Of a stretch of DNA of 64,000 nt, positions 28,101 to 39,545 are shown piece after piece. The translations under genes were made by a program, and so were the position numbers. The stretch's first letter is position 1. Each line of letters begins with the position of its first letter. The DNA lies in NCBI RefSeq assembly GCF_963678635.1, contig NC_087068.1, forward strand, positions 47,941,785-48,005,784, in the 5' to 3' direction. Source of the stretch: Symsagittifera roscoffensis. Its lineage: Eukaryota; Xenacoelomorpha; Acoela; Convolutidae. A model generated the notes under the pieces. That model ran no database searches. It was not told where the DNA came from and saw only the letters and a list, made by a program, of their open reading frames with translations.

Positions 28101-31100
28101 TCGAGCACGGTCAAAACATACCTAGAGCATGGTCGAAACAGTTTGAGCAGAGTCAAAACTCACCCCGATCACGGTCGAAACATACCTCGAGCACGGTCAA
28201 AAGAAAACTCAAGCACAGCAAAATATACCTCGAGCACGGTCAAAACATAGCTCAAGCTCGTCAAAACATACCTCGAGCACGGTTAAGCACGGTAGAAAAA
28301 TACCTCGAGCACGGTGGAAATATACCTAGAGCGCAGTCGAAACAGTTCGAGCAGGGTCGAAACACACCCCGATCACGGTCGAAACATAGCTCGATCTCGT
28401 CAAAACATACTTCCAGTACGAACAAACCATACCTCGAGCAAGTTCTCAAAATACATCGAGCACAGTCAAAATATATCTCGAGCACGGCCAAAAAATAGCT
28501 CAAACTCGTCAAAACATACCTAGAGCACGACTGAAACATAATTCGAACACGGCCGAAACAAACCTCAAGCACGGTCAAAACATATCTCGAGCACGGTCAA
28601 AACATACCTAGAGCACGGTCAAAACAGTTCGAGCAGGGTCGAAACACACCAGGACCCGATCACGGTCGAAACATAGCTAGATCTAGTCGAAACAGACCTA
28701 CAGTAGGAACAAACATACATCGAGCAAGTTCTCAAAATACTTCGAGCACAGACAAAATTTATCTCGAGCACGGCCGAAAAATAGCTCAAGCTCTTCAAAA
28801 TATACCTGGAGCTCGTTCGAGGACGTTCGAAACATACCTAGAGCACGACTGAAACATAATTCGAGCACGGCCGAAACAAACCTCGAGCACGGTCAAAACA
28901 TATCTCGAGCACGGTCAAAACATACCTAGAGCACGGTCAAAACAGTTCGAGCAGGGTCGAAACACACCCCGACCCTATCACGGTCAAAACATACCTCCAG
29001 TACGAACAAAACATACCTCGATTAAGTTCTCAAAATACATCGAGCACAGTCAAAATTTATCTCGAGCACGGCCGAAAAAAAGCTCAAGCTCGTCGAAACA
29101 GACCTCGAGCTCGTTGGAGCACGTTCGAAACATACCTAGAGCACGACTGAAACATAATTCGAGCACGGCCAAAATAAACCTCGAGCACGGTCAAAACTTA
29201 TCTCGAGCACTGTCAAAACAGTTCGAGCAGGGTGGAAACAATTCGAGCAGGGTCGAAACACACCCCGGCCCGATCACGGTCGAAACATAGCTCGATCTAG
29301 TCCAAACATACCTCCAGTACGAACAAAACATACATCGAGCAAGTTCTCAAAATACTTCGAGCACAGACAAAATATATCTCGAGCACGGCCGAAAAATAGC
29401 TCAAGCTCGTCGAAACATAGCTCGAGCTCGTTCGAGCACGTTCGAAACATACCTAGAGCACGACTGAAACATAATTCGAGTACGACCGAAACAAACCTCG
29501 AGCACGGTCAAAACATATCTCGAGCACGGTCAAAACATACCTAGAGCACAGTCGAAACAGTTCGAGCAGGGTCGAAACACACACCGACCCGATCACGGTC
29601 GAAACGTAGCTCGATCTAGTCGAAACATACCTCCAGTACGAACAAAACATACATCGAGCAAGTTCTAAAAATACCTCGAGCATGGTGAAAACATAGCTCA
29701 AGCTCGGCCGAAAACTAGCTCAAGCTCGTCGAATCATACCTCGAGCTCGTTCGAGCACGTTCGAAACATACCTTGAGCACGACTGAAAAATAAATCGAGC
29801 ACAAGCGAAACAAACCTCGAGCACGGTTAAAACATATCTCGAGCATGGTCAAAACATACCTAGAGCACGGTCGAAACAGTTCGAGCAGAGTCGAAACAGT
29901 TAGAGCCGGGTCAAAACACACCCCGACCCGATCACTGTCGAAACATAGCTCGATCTAAATACCTCGACAAAAAATACCTCGAGCAAGTTCTCAAAATACT
30001 TCGAGCACAGTCAAAAAATATCTCGAGCACGGCCGAAAAATAGCTCAAGCTCGTCGAAACATACCTCGAGTTTGTTCGAGCACGTTCGAAACATACCTAG
30101 AGCACGACTGAAACATAATTCGAGCACGGCCGAAACAAACCTCGAGCACGGTCAAAATATATCTCGAGCAGGGTCAAAACATTTCTAGAGCACGGTCGAA
30201 ACAGTTCGAGCAGGGTCGAAAAACACCCCGACCCGATCACGGTCGAAACGTAGCTCGATCTAGTCGAAACATACTTCCAGTACGAAAAAAACATACCTCG
30301 AGCACAGACAAAATATACCTCGAGTACGGTTGAAACATAGCTCAAGCTCGTCAAAAAATACCTCGAGCACGGTTAAGCACGGTCGAAACACACCCCGATC
30401 ACGGTCGAAACATAGCTCGATCTCGCCGAAACATACCTCCAGTACAAACAAAATAATACCTCGAGCAATTTCTAAAAATACCTCGAGCACGGTCGAAACA
30501 TAGCTCGATCCCGTCGAAACCTACCTCGAGCTCGTCCGAGCACGTTCGAAACATGCCTAGAGCACGACTGAAACATAAATCGAGCACGGCCGAAACAAAC
30601 CTAGAACACGGTCAAAACATACTCGAGCATCGTCAAAATATACCTCGAGCACGGTGGAAACATAGCTCAAGCTCGTCAAAACATACCTCGAGCACAATCA
30701 AAGTATACCTCGAGCAGGGTCGAAACATACTTAAAGCACGGTCGAAACAGTTCAAGCACGGTCAAAACATACCTCGAGCAAGGTCGAAACTTAGCTCAAG
30801 CTCGTCAAAACATACCTCCAGCACGGTTGAGCACGGTCGAAACATACCTGGAGCACGATTGAAGTATAAACCGAGCACGTTCGAAACAAAATTCGAGCAC
30901 GGTCGAAACATACTTAGATCACTGTGAAGCTTTATCTCGACCACGGTCGAAACATAACTCGAGCTCTTCTAAACATACCTGGAGCACAATTGAAATATAA
31001 GTCGAGCACAATCGAGCACAATCGAATCATACCTAGAGCACGACTGAAACATAATTCGAGCACGACAGAAACAAACCTCGAGAACGGTCGAAACAAACCT

Positions 31101-31760
31101 CTAGCATGGTCGAAACATACCTCGAGCACGGTCGAAACATACCTAGAGCACGGTCGAAACATAGCTCGAGCTCTTCGAAACATACCTGGAGCACCATTGA
31201 AAAAATATAATTCGAAAACGGTCGAAACATACATCGAGCACAGTCAAAATATACCTCGAGCACGGTCGAAACATTCTAGAGCACGGTCGAAACATACCTA
31301 GAGCACGGTCGAAACATAGCTTAAGCTCGTCAAAACATTCCTCACGCTTGATTGAAAAATAAGTCGAACACGGTCGAAACATACATAGAACACGACTGAA
31401 ACATAATTCGAGCACGACCGAAACAATATTCGAGAACGGTCGAAACAAATCTCTAGCGCGGTCGAAACATACCTCGAGCACGGTCGAAACATACCTAGAG
31501 CACGACTAAAACGTTATTCGAGCACGGCCTAAACAAAACTCGAGAACGGTCGAAACAAACCTCGAGCACGGTCGAAACATACCTCGAGCACGGTCGAAAC
31601 ATACCTAGAGCACGGTCGAAACATACCTAGAGCACGACTGAAACATTGTTCGAGCACGGCAGAAACATAATTCGACCACGGCCGAAACAAACTTCAAGAA
31701 CGGTCGAAACAAACTTCGAGCACGGTCGAAACTTACCTAAAGCACGGTCGAAACAGTTCG

Positions 31761-32420
31761 AGCACGGCCAAAACATACCTCGAACCCAGTAAAAATCTAC
31801 CCGAGCAAAGTCAAAACATAGCTTAAGCTCGTCAAAACAAACCTCGAACACGGTGGAAACATACCTAGAGCACGACTGAAACATAATTCGAGCACGGTCT
31901 AAACAGTTCGAGCACGGTCAAAACATACCTCGAGCACGGTTGTGCAAAACCAAAGCATACCTCGAGCACGATTGAAATGCAAGTCAAACAGGGTCGAAAC
32001 AAACCTCGAGCACGGTCGAAACATAATAGAGCACTGTCAAACTCTACCTCGAGCACGGCCAAAACATACCTCGAACCCAGTAAAAATCTACCCGAGCAAA
32101 GTCAAAACATAGCTTAAGCTCGTCAAAACAAACCTCGAACACGGTGGAAACATACCTAGAGCACGACTGAAACATAATTCGAGCACGGTCTAAACAGTTC
32201 GAGCACGGTCAAAACATACCTCGAGCACGGTTGTGCAAAACCAAAGCATACCTCGAGCACGATTGAAATGCAAGTCAAACAGGGTCGAAACAAACCTCGA
32301 GCACGGTCGAAACATAATAGAGCACTGTCAAACTCTACCTCGAGCACGGTCAAAACATACCTCGAGCACGGTTGTGCAAAACCAAAGCATACCTCGAGCA
32401 CGATTGAAATGCAAGTCAAA
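31761..32420. repeat. 291-bp duplication near the right edge of the satellite
   Basis: The segment starting AGCACGGCCAAAACATACCT at 31,761 recurs at 32,052. A third, shorter copy of its distal half starts near 32,340. It carries an unusual insert (GGTTGTGCAAAACCAAAGC) not seen in the rest of the array, so it expanded locally after that change arose. Confidence 0.85.
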
Positions 32421-33197
32421 CAGGGTCGAAACAAACCAGGAGCACGGTCGAAACATACCTAGAGCACCGTCAAACTCTACATCGAGCACGGTCGAAACAT
32501 AGCTCAAGTTCTTCGAAATATACTTCGAGCACGGTCGAGGACGCACGAAACAAACCTTAAGCATATTTCGAGCATGGTCGAAACAAACTTCGAGCTTGGT
32601 CGAAACATACTTCGAGCATGGTCAAAACAAACCTAGAGCACGGTCGAAATATACCTAGAGCACGGTCCAGCACCTTCGAAACATACATCGAGCATTGTCA
32701 AAATTCATATGCTGCACGGTTGAAACATAGCTCGAGCTCATCGAATATACCTCGAGCACGACTGACGACTGAGCAGGACCGAAACATACCTGGAGCACGA
32801 TTGAAATAAAAATCGATCACGGTCGAAACAGGCATCATGCACGGTTGAAACATACCTCGAGCACGGTCGGAACATACCTAGAGCTTGGTCTAGCACGTTC
32901 GAATCATACCACTTTATCAATTACCTTGGGGCCAAAAATATAAATTGTTTTTCTGATTTTTTTAAAGTTTGCGGTACCGTTTTTACAAATCGAACACTTC
33001 AAAGGAAGATCAAACACAATCGGCAAAACTTTGCTAAAACTAACTCATCACGGTCTAAATTTGTGAACTCAGAGCTATATAATGGAACCTGATCTAAACT
33101 ATATTTTATGATTGGATAAATTAGATATTTTACCACTGTAAAGTATTTAATATTAACCAATCAGGATCCATCTAACTAACAACCCACTTATTTGTAA

Positions 33198-33225
33198 GTG
33201 CTGAAATTACTTGTAATTTCAGCAC
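33198..33225. repeat. Perfect 13-bp inverted repeat (hairpin)
   Basis: GTGCTGAAATTAC, then TT, then its exact reverse complement GTAATTTCAGCAC. A stable stem-loop in either strand or in RNA, early in the element's leader. Confidence 0.9.
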
Positions 33226-34100
33226 CAGAGAGATTTGAATTTAACTTAGAAATTAGTTGCCTCTCCAAGAGAACTTCAGCAGCCGCAACAAACCAGTATA
33301 CCCTAGATCTATTTAGCCTAGCAGAGACTAGTTAAACACCCTGAGACTAGAAAGTATAAGAGTAAGATTAGGATCGGTATTAGACTAAGAAGTTGCACGA
33401 ATCTATCCGGCCGAAAATAAGATAGCGTGACGAGCAGACGGTGTACCCTATCCGAAATCACTCTATGAGTTAACCACAACGGGCATAACTCATCTGGTGC
33501 GAACAAAAGTCTCGAATAAGACCTTAATAGCTTAGATTTAACCAAAAATAGATTAGAATTTAGACAAAACATTTTTAAAATGTTATGCGATAACAATTTA
33601 ATCGAAATGTCTCTACGACTCAATAGATCAGAGCCGATATTCCGAACGATAACAGAACTACCCGGAATTGTAAGAAGACCTCGAACAAGAGACGACATAC
33701 GACAAAGTAGAAACTAACCATATAGTTTTATGATTGTACGGCAAAAGCCAACACAAACTTTTATATTTAGAATCTTATTACCAATGAATTTAGATTTTCA
33801 TTTGCAAACATAAAATTTTGAAGTCAATCTTCATGATCATTTCAGGCGCTAAACAAAATTATTAATTTACAATAACGATTGATCAAAACTTCTGCAGTCT
33901 TATATAAAACATGTTTGAAAAAAATTTATTGAAAATCAAAATAAAAATTAGTAGAATGACAATAAATTGTTAGTAATCATAAAATCATCTGTTGTCCCAG
34001 CTTCATCACCTAAACATAACAGCAATCATAAGCTCACTAATATCATTAAAAAACTAAATCTTTTTCTTAAACAAATTATATTCACTTAATTTTAAAATTA

Positions 34101-34185
34101 GATCATCAAGGCTTATCCTTGGATCTTAATAAATTTTCTATTTCATTAAATTTAAAACCTGATCATCAAGGCTTATCCTTGGATC
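34101..34185. repeat. Pair of identical 25-bp hairpin repeats
   Basis: An identical 25-bp sequence at 34,101-34,125 and 34,161-34,185 (60-bp period). Each can fold on itself: GATC and CAAGG on the left pair with CCTTG and GATC on the right, around CTTAT, with a 2-base bulge. The flanking AATTTAAAA-type sequence is also partly repeated. Its place 1 kb before gag suggests a leader RNA structure; that function is inferred only. Confidence 0.85.
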
Positions 34186-35146
34186 AAAAAGAACAATTTT
34201 GTTCTCACCCACCTACTTAACAAGTGTTTAACGACCTCAAACGTCGATTCACTATCCAACCCTTCCAAAAAATAACCCAAGACTAATAGAATTTTTCAAC
34301 AAAACTAACCATTTAAAATTAGGATAAACAGTGAAGAACTTCGGTTATTCATCCTTCACTTGAACCCTCCTCTTACCAGACCCAGGATAAATCTTAGACT
34401 TAGTAAGTTTAAAATAGTATCTAACGAACTACTTGCGTTCTAATTATACCTGAACCTTGTGGATCGATTTACTATTCTCCAACCCTTGAAAACAATCACT
34501 ACCCCTAAGTAAGATTAAGTAAGTTAACACCTTAGCTTAGACTAGCCACGAGAAAGTAAAAAATCATTCTTCGGAATCGATATACTTTTCTCTCCAACCC
34601 TGAACAAAAAGACCCAGGTTAAGCTAACCAAAAAATCGTAAGGACTAACAGTCTAAGAAAATAGAAAACACCTAACAACTTTTTGCATCCTTCATCCTAA
34701 ACCTTATGTCATTGAAAAATCTAGGAAATAAACAAACAATCGTTTTACACAACTGTGAGATAGATAACCAAAAATACGATCTTGTAATCACACCTCATAC
34801 ACAAACAGTTGGATAGATTAGAACAAAACGACTAACAACAAAAAGAAAAACAATAAACAAACAAAAACAAATCACACGAAAAAGATTTTCAAAAAATAGA
34901 AACGCATTTTCAGAATCAGAAGCCAGCAATTTAGATGAACTCTACAAATTAAAAGAATCGATTGATAAAAATTGTCCCATTCACGATCAAATATATTTTT
35001 CCGATTCAGAAACAACTTAAAATTCATCAAAAAGAGAAAAAGAAGAATAAAAAAGCAAAATAAACACAAACCAGTACACTTGTATAATTGGAATCAACCA
35101 ATTAGACACATCGATAGTTATTTATTAACAGTCATTAAACAAAAAA

Positions 35147-37348
35147 ATGAGCCACACTCAAAGTGACGATAGTCCAGATGACGAAGAGGTTTACCCCTTC
35201 CTCATAGATGCACCCGATAATAGAGGGCAACATGATTTTTGCAAGAATTTACTCGTAAATTTGTTTGGACCCGGAATCAGCCCATGCAAAGCAGATTTCC
35301 CAGATGTAAAAATCAAAAGACAAATTATTGAACATTATTTGAAAGATATATGTAATTTAACACAACAATATGGAATCTACACCATAGAATTCAGCACACC
35401 AAACACGAATCATCGTAAATATGTAATTCAAACAGACGATCTTGAATTAGAATTTTCAAAAGTATTCTTAGAATATATTAAAAGCATACAATATCATAAT
35501 TCACAAATAGCAAACTCCATATTCACTAACGAAGTTTTTGCAATAATATATACCTATATTTCTATATTAGAAAAAACAGAATTTCAAAGTATCTCACCAA
35601 CTGAAACATCCAAACATACAAAAGTACGACAGGAAATCACATTATTTTCAACTTTTCTACATATAATCAAAGAAAATTTCACTAAAGACGATGTTTCACA
35701 ACACACAAAACATGACTTACAAAAAATTTTGGCATGGTTTATATTAGATTATTTCACACATAATATAGACTTAATTTTACAAGCAAGAAAAAATTTCAGA
35801 CCTCAAAATCCAAATGATGATACTGCCATTACAGAACAGTCAGACTACGTTTGGGACCCTGAATGGTCTCATCCTGCATTTATAAATATCCCACAATCAA
35901 TCTCAAGTCAAGCAATAAGTACAATATCTTACCAAAGAGATTATGTAAAAGTAGTACCACTAACCATTGATGCAACACCATTAAACTACAATACATTTTT
36001 ACCTGATACGCGAAATAACAGTTTAAATTTGACCGTCATACACAATGAAAACCTTAATGGAACTAGGAATCTTACACAACAAGATATCCAAACACCATCA
36101 CACTTCATAAATGAAGAAATTGTCCAAACAACAACAACTACACAACAAAGTATTTCACCAATACATCCAAATTTAACAACACCAAAAAATACAAACACTT
36201 CACTGGCACCAGTAACCTTACAATCAACCGTTAAACCTCCGGTTGCTCCAAAATATTCACATATGGATTATCAAACATATAGACCTATGACAGTACCATC
36301 AAAACCACGAAGAACGTTCACAAGAAACACTTTTGCAGAACACAATTATAATTATGCACATTCGTCAAAAACAAACTATCCCCCACGAAAAACTAATAAT
36401 AATCATGTATGTTCTCACTATTGGGCTAACCCAATGACAACAACCAACTCAGTAAATTTTCGGACTAATTCACATCCTCCACAGGATCATAGTGAAAATT
36501 ACCCATTCTTTCAACAAAATAAAAATAAAAAGCAAGCACCTCATCATACGGAATACTTATCATCTGATGATGATTATTTACAACCAGACATTTTTGCGCC
36601 ATATACCCAAGAATATCGCAAACAAGGATCGCGACGACCTCATACATATAGTAGAATTTTTTCTCCAAACCCAACAGATACACGAAATCAACAAGCAATA
36701 CATATGCCAAAACCAACTAATACACAATCTTTTCAACCAATTCAACCACAAAACCCAATGACTATGCACTCGTATCAACCAACTCAAATGCAAAATGAAA
36801 TACCACTCCCATATTACCTTCAACAACACGAAATAACAAAAAATCAACTTTCAAATTTTTCGGAAATGCCAAATGCCGCAGAATCACTACAGATGACAAT
36901 GAATCCATACCTTATGGTTGGATCATCAATAACATCAAATAAACCACTAATGGTATTCACAGGAACAGACCCTGAATATTCTGTAGAAGATTATTTAAAT
37001 GCAGTAACAGTAAATTTAATTTTAAATATAGGACCTGAACCAATTAATACACCACTACATAAAAATTGGATACATCGACGCACAGCGTTGATACAAACAA
37101 CCTTAGATGGCGCAGCTCAAAAATGGTTTTCAGTATTACCTATAGAAATAAAATCAGACTGGAAAAGATTTACACAAGAATTTTCAAAAATGTTTGACTC
37201 CGAAAGAAATAAACAACACCAAAGAGTTTTATGTAACGAAAATCGCAGATTACCAAATGAAACTGTCAATAATTTAGCAGTACGTATCGAAACACTAGTT
37301 CGAAAAGCATATTCATTAAATACATATGACTATAAAAACACAAAATGA
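35147..37348 (+). CDS. gag: Gag polyprotein, N-terminal and capsid region
   Basis: 733 codons from an ATG at 35,147, the first after a long leader. Residues about 1-330 are of unknown type; about 330-590 are rich in Asn, Gln, Thr and Pro, low complexity. From about residue 600 the sequence matches the retrotransposon Gag fold: a segment around VFTGTDPEYSVEDYL, the LDGAAQKWF block, and FTQEFSKMF followed by ETVNNLAVRIE. The frame ends with TGA at 37,346-37,348 in the middle of that domain. The rest of the domain continues in another frame from an ATG that overlaps the stop (ATGA). The length exceeds typical Gypsy Gag, due to the long N-terminal part. Confidence 0.8.
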   Translation: MSHTQSDDSPDDEEVYPFLIDAPDNRGQHDFCKNLLVNLFGPGISPCKADFPDVKIKRQIIEHYLKDICNLTQQYGIYTIEFSTPNTNHRKYVIQTDDLELEFSKVFLEYIKSIQYHNSQIANSIFTNEVFAIIYTYISILEKTEFQSISPTETSKHTKVRQEITLFSTFLHIIKENFTKDDVSQHTKHDLQKILAWFILDYFTHNIDLILQARKNFRPQNPNDDTAITEQSDYVWDPEWSHPAFINIPQSISSQAISTISYQRDYVKVVPLTIDATPLNYNTFLPDTRNNSLNLTVIHNENLNGTRNLTQQDIQTPSHFINEEIVQTTTTTQQSISPIHPNLTTPKNTNTSLAPVTLQSTVKPPVAPKYSHMDYQTYRPMTVPSKPRRTFTRNTFAEHNYNYAHSSKTNYPPRKTNNNHVCSHYWANPMTTTNSVNFRTNSHPPQDHSENYPFFQQNKNKKQAPHHTEYLSSDDDYLQPDIFAPYTQEYRKQGSRRPHTYSRIFSPNPTDTRNQQAIHMPKPTNTQSFQPIQPQNPMTMHSYQPTQMQNEIPLPYYLQQHEITKNQLSNFSEMPNAAESLQMTMNPYLMVGSSITSNKPLMVFTGTDPEYSVEDYLNAVTVNLILNIGPEPINTPLHKNWIHRRTALIQTTLDGAAQKWFSVLPIEIKSDWKRFTQEFSKMFDSERNKQHQRVLCNENRRLPNETVNNLAVRIETLVRKAYSLNTYDYKNTK

Positions 37349-39192
37349 CAGAAATTTTAATGATGACCTTAACACCTCAATTAAGGAAAATAGCAATAAA
37401 AAAGAGAGCATCTCATCCTTCTTCAATTCGAGAGCCAGATTTAGATTTTCGAAAACTAGTAGACAAACTAGAGCAAGCGGAAATCACAATGAAACTTGAA
37501 GAAACAGAAAATCTAAAAGTACAATATGTTAATCGAATTGAAACAAACACTACACATATCAATAACATACAGGAATCAGATACAGACCTAGTTGAAAAAA
37601 TCACTGAAATACTAAACATTTTTGAAAAACACCCAAATTTTAAAGGCAAACCATCTTTCAAAAAATGGTGTAATTATTATCGACGATACGGACATAGTGT
37701 TTCCGAATGTAGACAAAAACAACAAGATAACCAAAACAAACCTCAAAAGTATAAAGAATCAAATAAATCATTCTATCAATATATGAAGAAAGATCAAAAT
37801 CTACCAAACAAAAATGTATACAGTAACAACAGTTCAGGAAAACCACTTCCGAACAACACCAATTACACAAGGAATCAATCACCATATAACTCAAGTTATA
37901 GAGGAAGATCACCAGAACGAAGAAATACACAGAATTCTCCATAAAATCATTATAATCGATCAAATAGTCAAAATAACTATACGAGATCAAATTCAAATGC
38001 AACACAGTTTGTTTCTAGATCCAATTCCCAATCAAACCCAAGAAATAAACACTATTCCAATAATCAATCACGAAACTCATCATATAACAGAAATAGAAAC
38101 TATTCACATAATCGAAAAAGAAGTTATTCGAACAATCGAAATCAGAATTACCCGAACAATCGATCAAGAAATAACTCAGATAACAGATCAAACTATCACA
38201 GACCAAATGGCAATTATCAAAACAGATCACGGAATAATTCACAAAATCGACATTCAAGTTATAATAATCAATATAGAAATTATTCCCAATCACCACATAG
38301 GAATAACAACCATTATAATAATTATAAACATCGATACAGAAGTAGTACACCAAAACATCAAAGACATATTAATCAAGTACAGTCAAATGAAGAAGCAACA
38401 TCACACCCCCCAGGTATTGATGACACAGGAATTAACGAACTACAACTAAATCAAATAAACTGTGGATCATCAGACACAGAAAGTGATACAGAAAATACCA
38501 TCTCCGTAAATACGATAACAGTCGAAAACGACTACGAACCTATTAAATTTGAACAACCTTTTACATCACATATATATGAAAATCAATTGGAACTCCTTCA
38601 CAATTATTATATTGAACTCATCAATTTTACACAAACTGCACAAGAAATAAACGAAATTAACACGGTAAATAAACCCAATGAAAATTACAAAACAAAATGT
38701 TTAAACACAAATCATATTTATCAAATTATACAAAAAGAACAACCCAGAGAAAAAATTTGGACAATACCATTTCTCTTAGAAAGTCCAAAAAACAAAGAAT
38801 TTCAACCACCAGATCTTGAAATTGATTTTTTAATTGATTCAGGAGCAGAATCAAACATAATTAACATTCCCACATGGAATGAAATCAAAACATTACATCC
38901 AAAATTAATGCCTCTTGCAACCTCTAGTAAACTAGCAACAGCACAAGGATCAACATTAGTAAATTATGGAAAAATCCAATTATTCCTCCTCCCCACAAGA
39001 ACAATGGAGCAAAATAAAATACTAAACAAACCATTTAAACAAATATTTCATATCACTGATATTAAACACAATATCATTGGTATACCATTTATATCTAAAT
39101 ATATGCCAACAATCAACATCTTGAATAGTAAAATACTAATCGAAGATAAAAAACAAAAATACAGCTCTAACATTTTTTCAAAGATTAAATAA
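37345..39192 (+). pseudogene. Gag C-terminus, nucleocapsid and protease, one internal stop
   Basis: One reading frame from the ATG at 37,345 to the TAA at 39,190-39,192, broken once by TAA at 37,942-37,944. It begins with the end of the Gag domain (TEILMMTLTPQLRKIA). A zinc-knuckle remnant follows at 37,669: Cys, His and Cys are in place, but the second Cys is Tyr (TAT at 37,678-37,680). Next comes a long Asn/Arg/Ser-rich, basic stretch on both sides of the stop, probably the nucleic-acid-binding part, then an acidic linker. The last part is an aspartic protease with the catalytic LIDSGAESNII motif (Asp codon at 38,836). The 4-base overlap with the preceding ORF may be a frameshift site or an indel. 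Confidence 0.75.
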
Positions 39193-39334
39193 ACAACCAC
39201 CATTCTTTTCAAAATTTTATCCAATTTATAACCAACAACGGAAACACCTGAAACCACTATCAGGAAATATATATAACTTTTCAATAAAACAAGTTCACCA
39301 ATATGATAAAAGTCAAAATAAACAACAACCCTTT

Positions 39335-39532
39335 ATGTCAGACTTTGAGTTTAAACCTTTTCATAAGTTTTTCAAAATCACGATTTCATCTATAAAATAT
39401 TTGAAAAACACGAATTCAGACATCATTTTGCTACATGTGTGTAACAATACACCGTATCAAGTAACATTACCCTTAGGACTTTTGGGATATTGCGAAACAA
39501 ACGCTACAATATCACCCGTACATACCGCCTGA
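39335..39532 (+). pseudogene. Pol linker between protease and RT, out of frame
   Basis: A 65-codon open stretch in a third frame. Its central part (NNTPYQVTLPLGLLGYCE) resembles the 'asparagine-rich, hydrophobic, gly' linker that precedes RT in Gypsy Pol proteins. It ends with TGA just before the next ORF, so Pol changes frame on each side of it. Confidence 0.55.
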
Positions 39533-39545
39533 AAAAGCATACCGC

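Larger units (their letters stand above)
8491..32910. repeat. 24.4-kb satellite of a degenerate 22-bp unit
   Basis: The unit is 22 bp, about CGAGCACGGTC followed by GAAACATACCT, repeated with substitutions, 1-bp losses (21-mers such as the CGATCTCGTCG type) and half-units (CGAGCTCATT). It holds three CpG sites and a CTCGAG (XhoI) junction in otherwise AT-rich DNA. The consensus has no stop codon in any of the six frames, which explains dozens of overlapping ORFs on both strands (up to 233 codons) with a 22-residue peptide period. I regard none as genes. The most homogeneous part is 10.4-22.1 kb; 22-32.9 kb is more diverged. The right edge at 32,910 is sharp and the left edge is lost in the gap. 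Confidence 0.97.
32911..35146 (+). other. Leader region of the retroelement
   Basis: A- and C-rich sequence between the satellite edge and the gag ATG, with no supported ORF. A 126-codon minus-strand ORF at 33,318-33,698 looks like chance. It holds two hairpin structures described separately. A 5' LTR would be expected here, but I see no matching 3' copy. Confidence 0.5.

Noticed and set aside
8491-32910. Dozens of 60-233 codon ORFs on both strands
   Set aside because: All follow the 22-bp period; every frame on both strands reads the same periodic peptide, so openness is a property of the repeat. There is no start context, splice structure or non-repetitive domain.
8491-32910. CRISPR-like array
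   Set aside because: Units are contiguous and degenerate with no unique spacers of constant length, there are no cas genes, and the context is eukaryotic.
33495-33512. Primer-binding-site-like TGGTGCGAAC
   Set aside because: It begins with TGG and could pair with a tRNA 3' end, but no LTR end precedes it and no second LTR was found, so it may be chance.
33318-33698. 126-codon minus-strand ORF
   Set aside because: Lies in the A/C-rich leader of a plus-strand element; composition bias makes the minus strand T/G-rich and open. No recognisable domain.
35986-38353. Minus-strand and alternate-frame ORFs within gag (for example 37,658-38,005, 37,814-38,449 and 38,015-38,353)
   Set aside because: Shadows of the low-complexity Asn/Arg-rich coding region in other frames.
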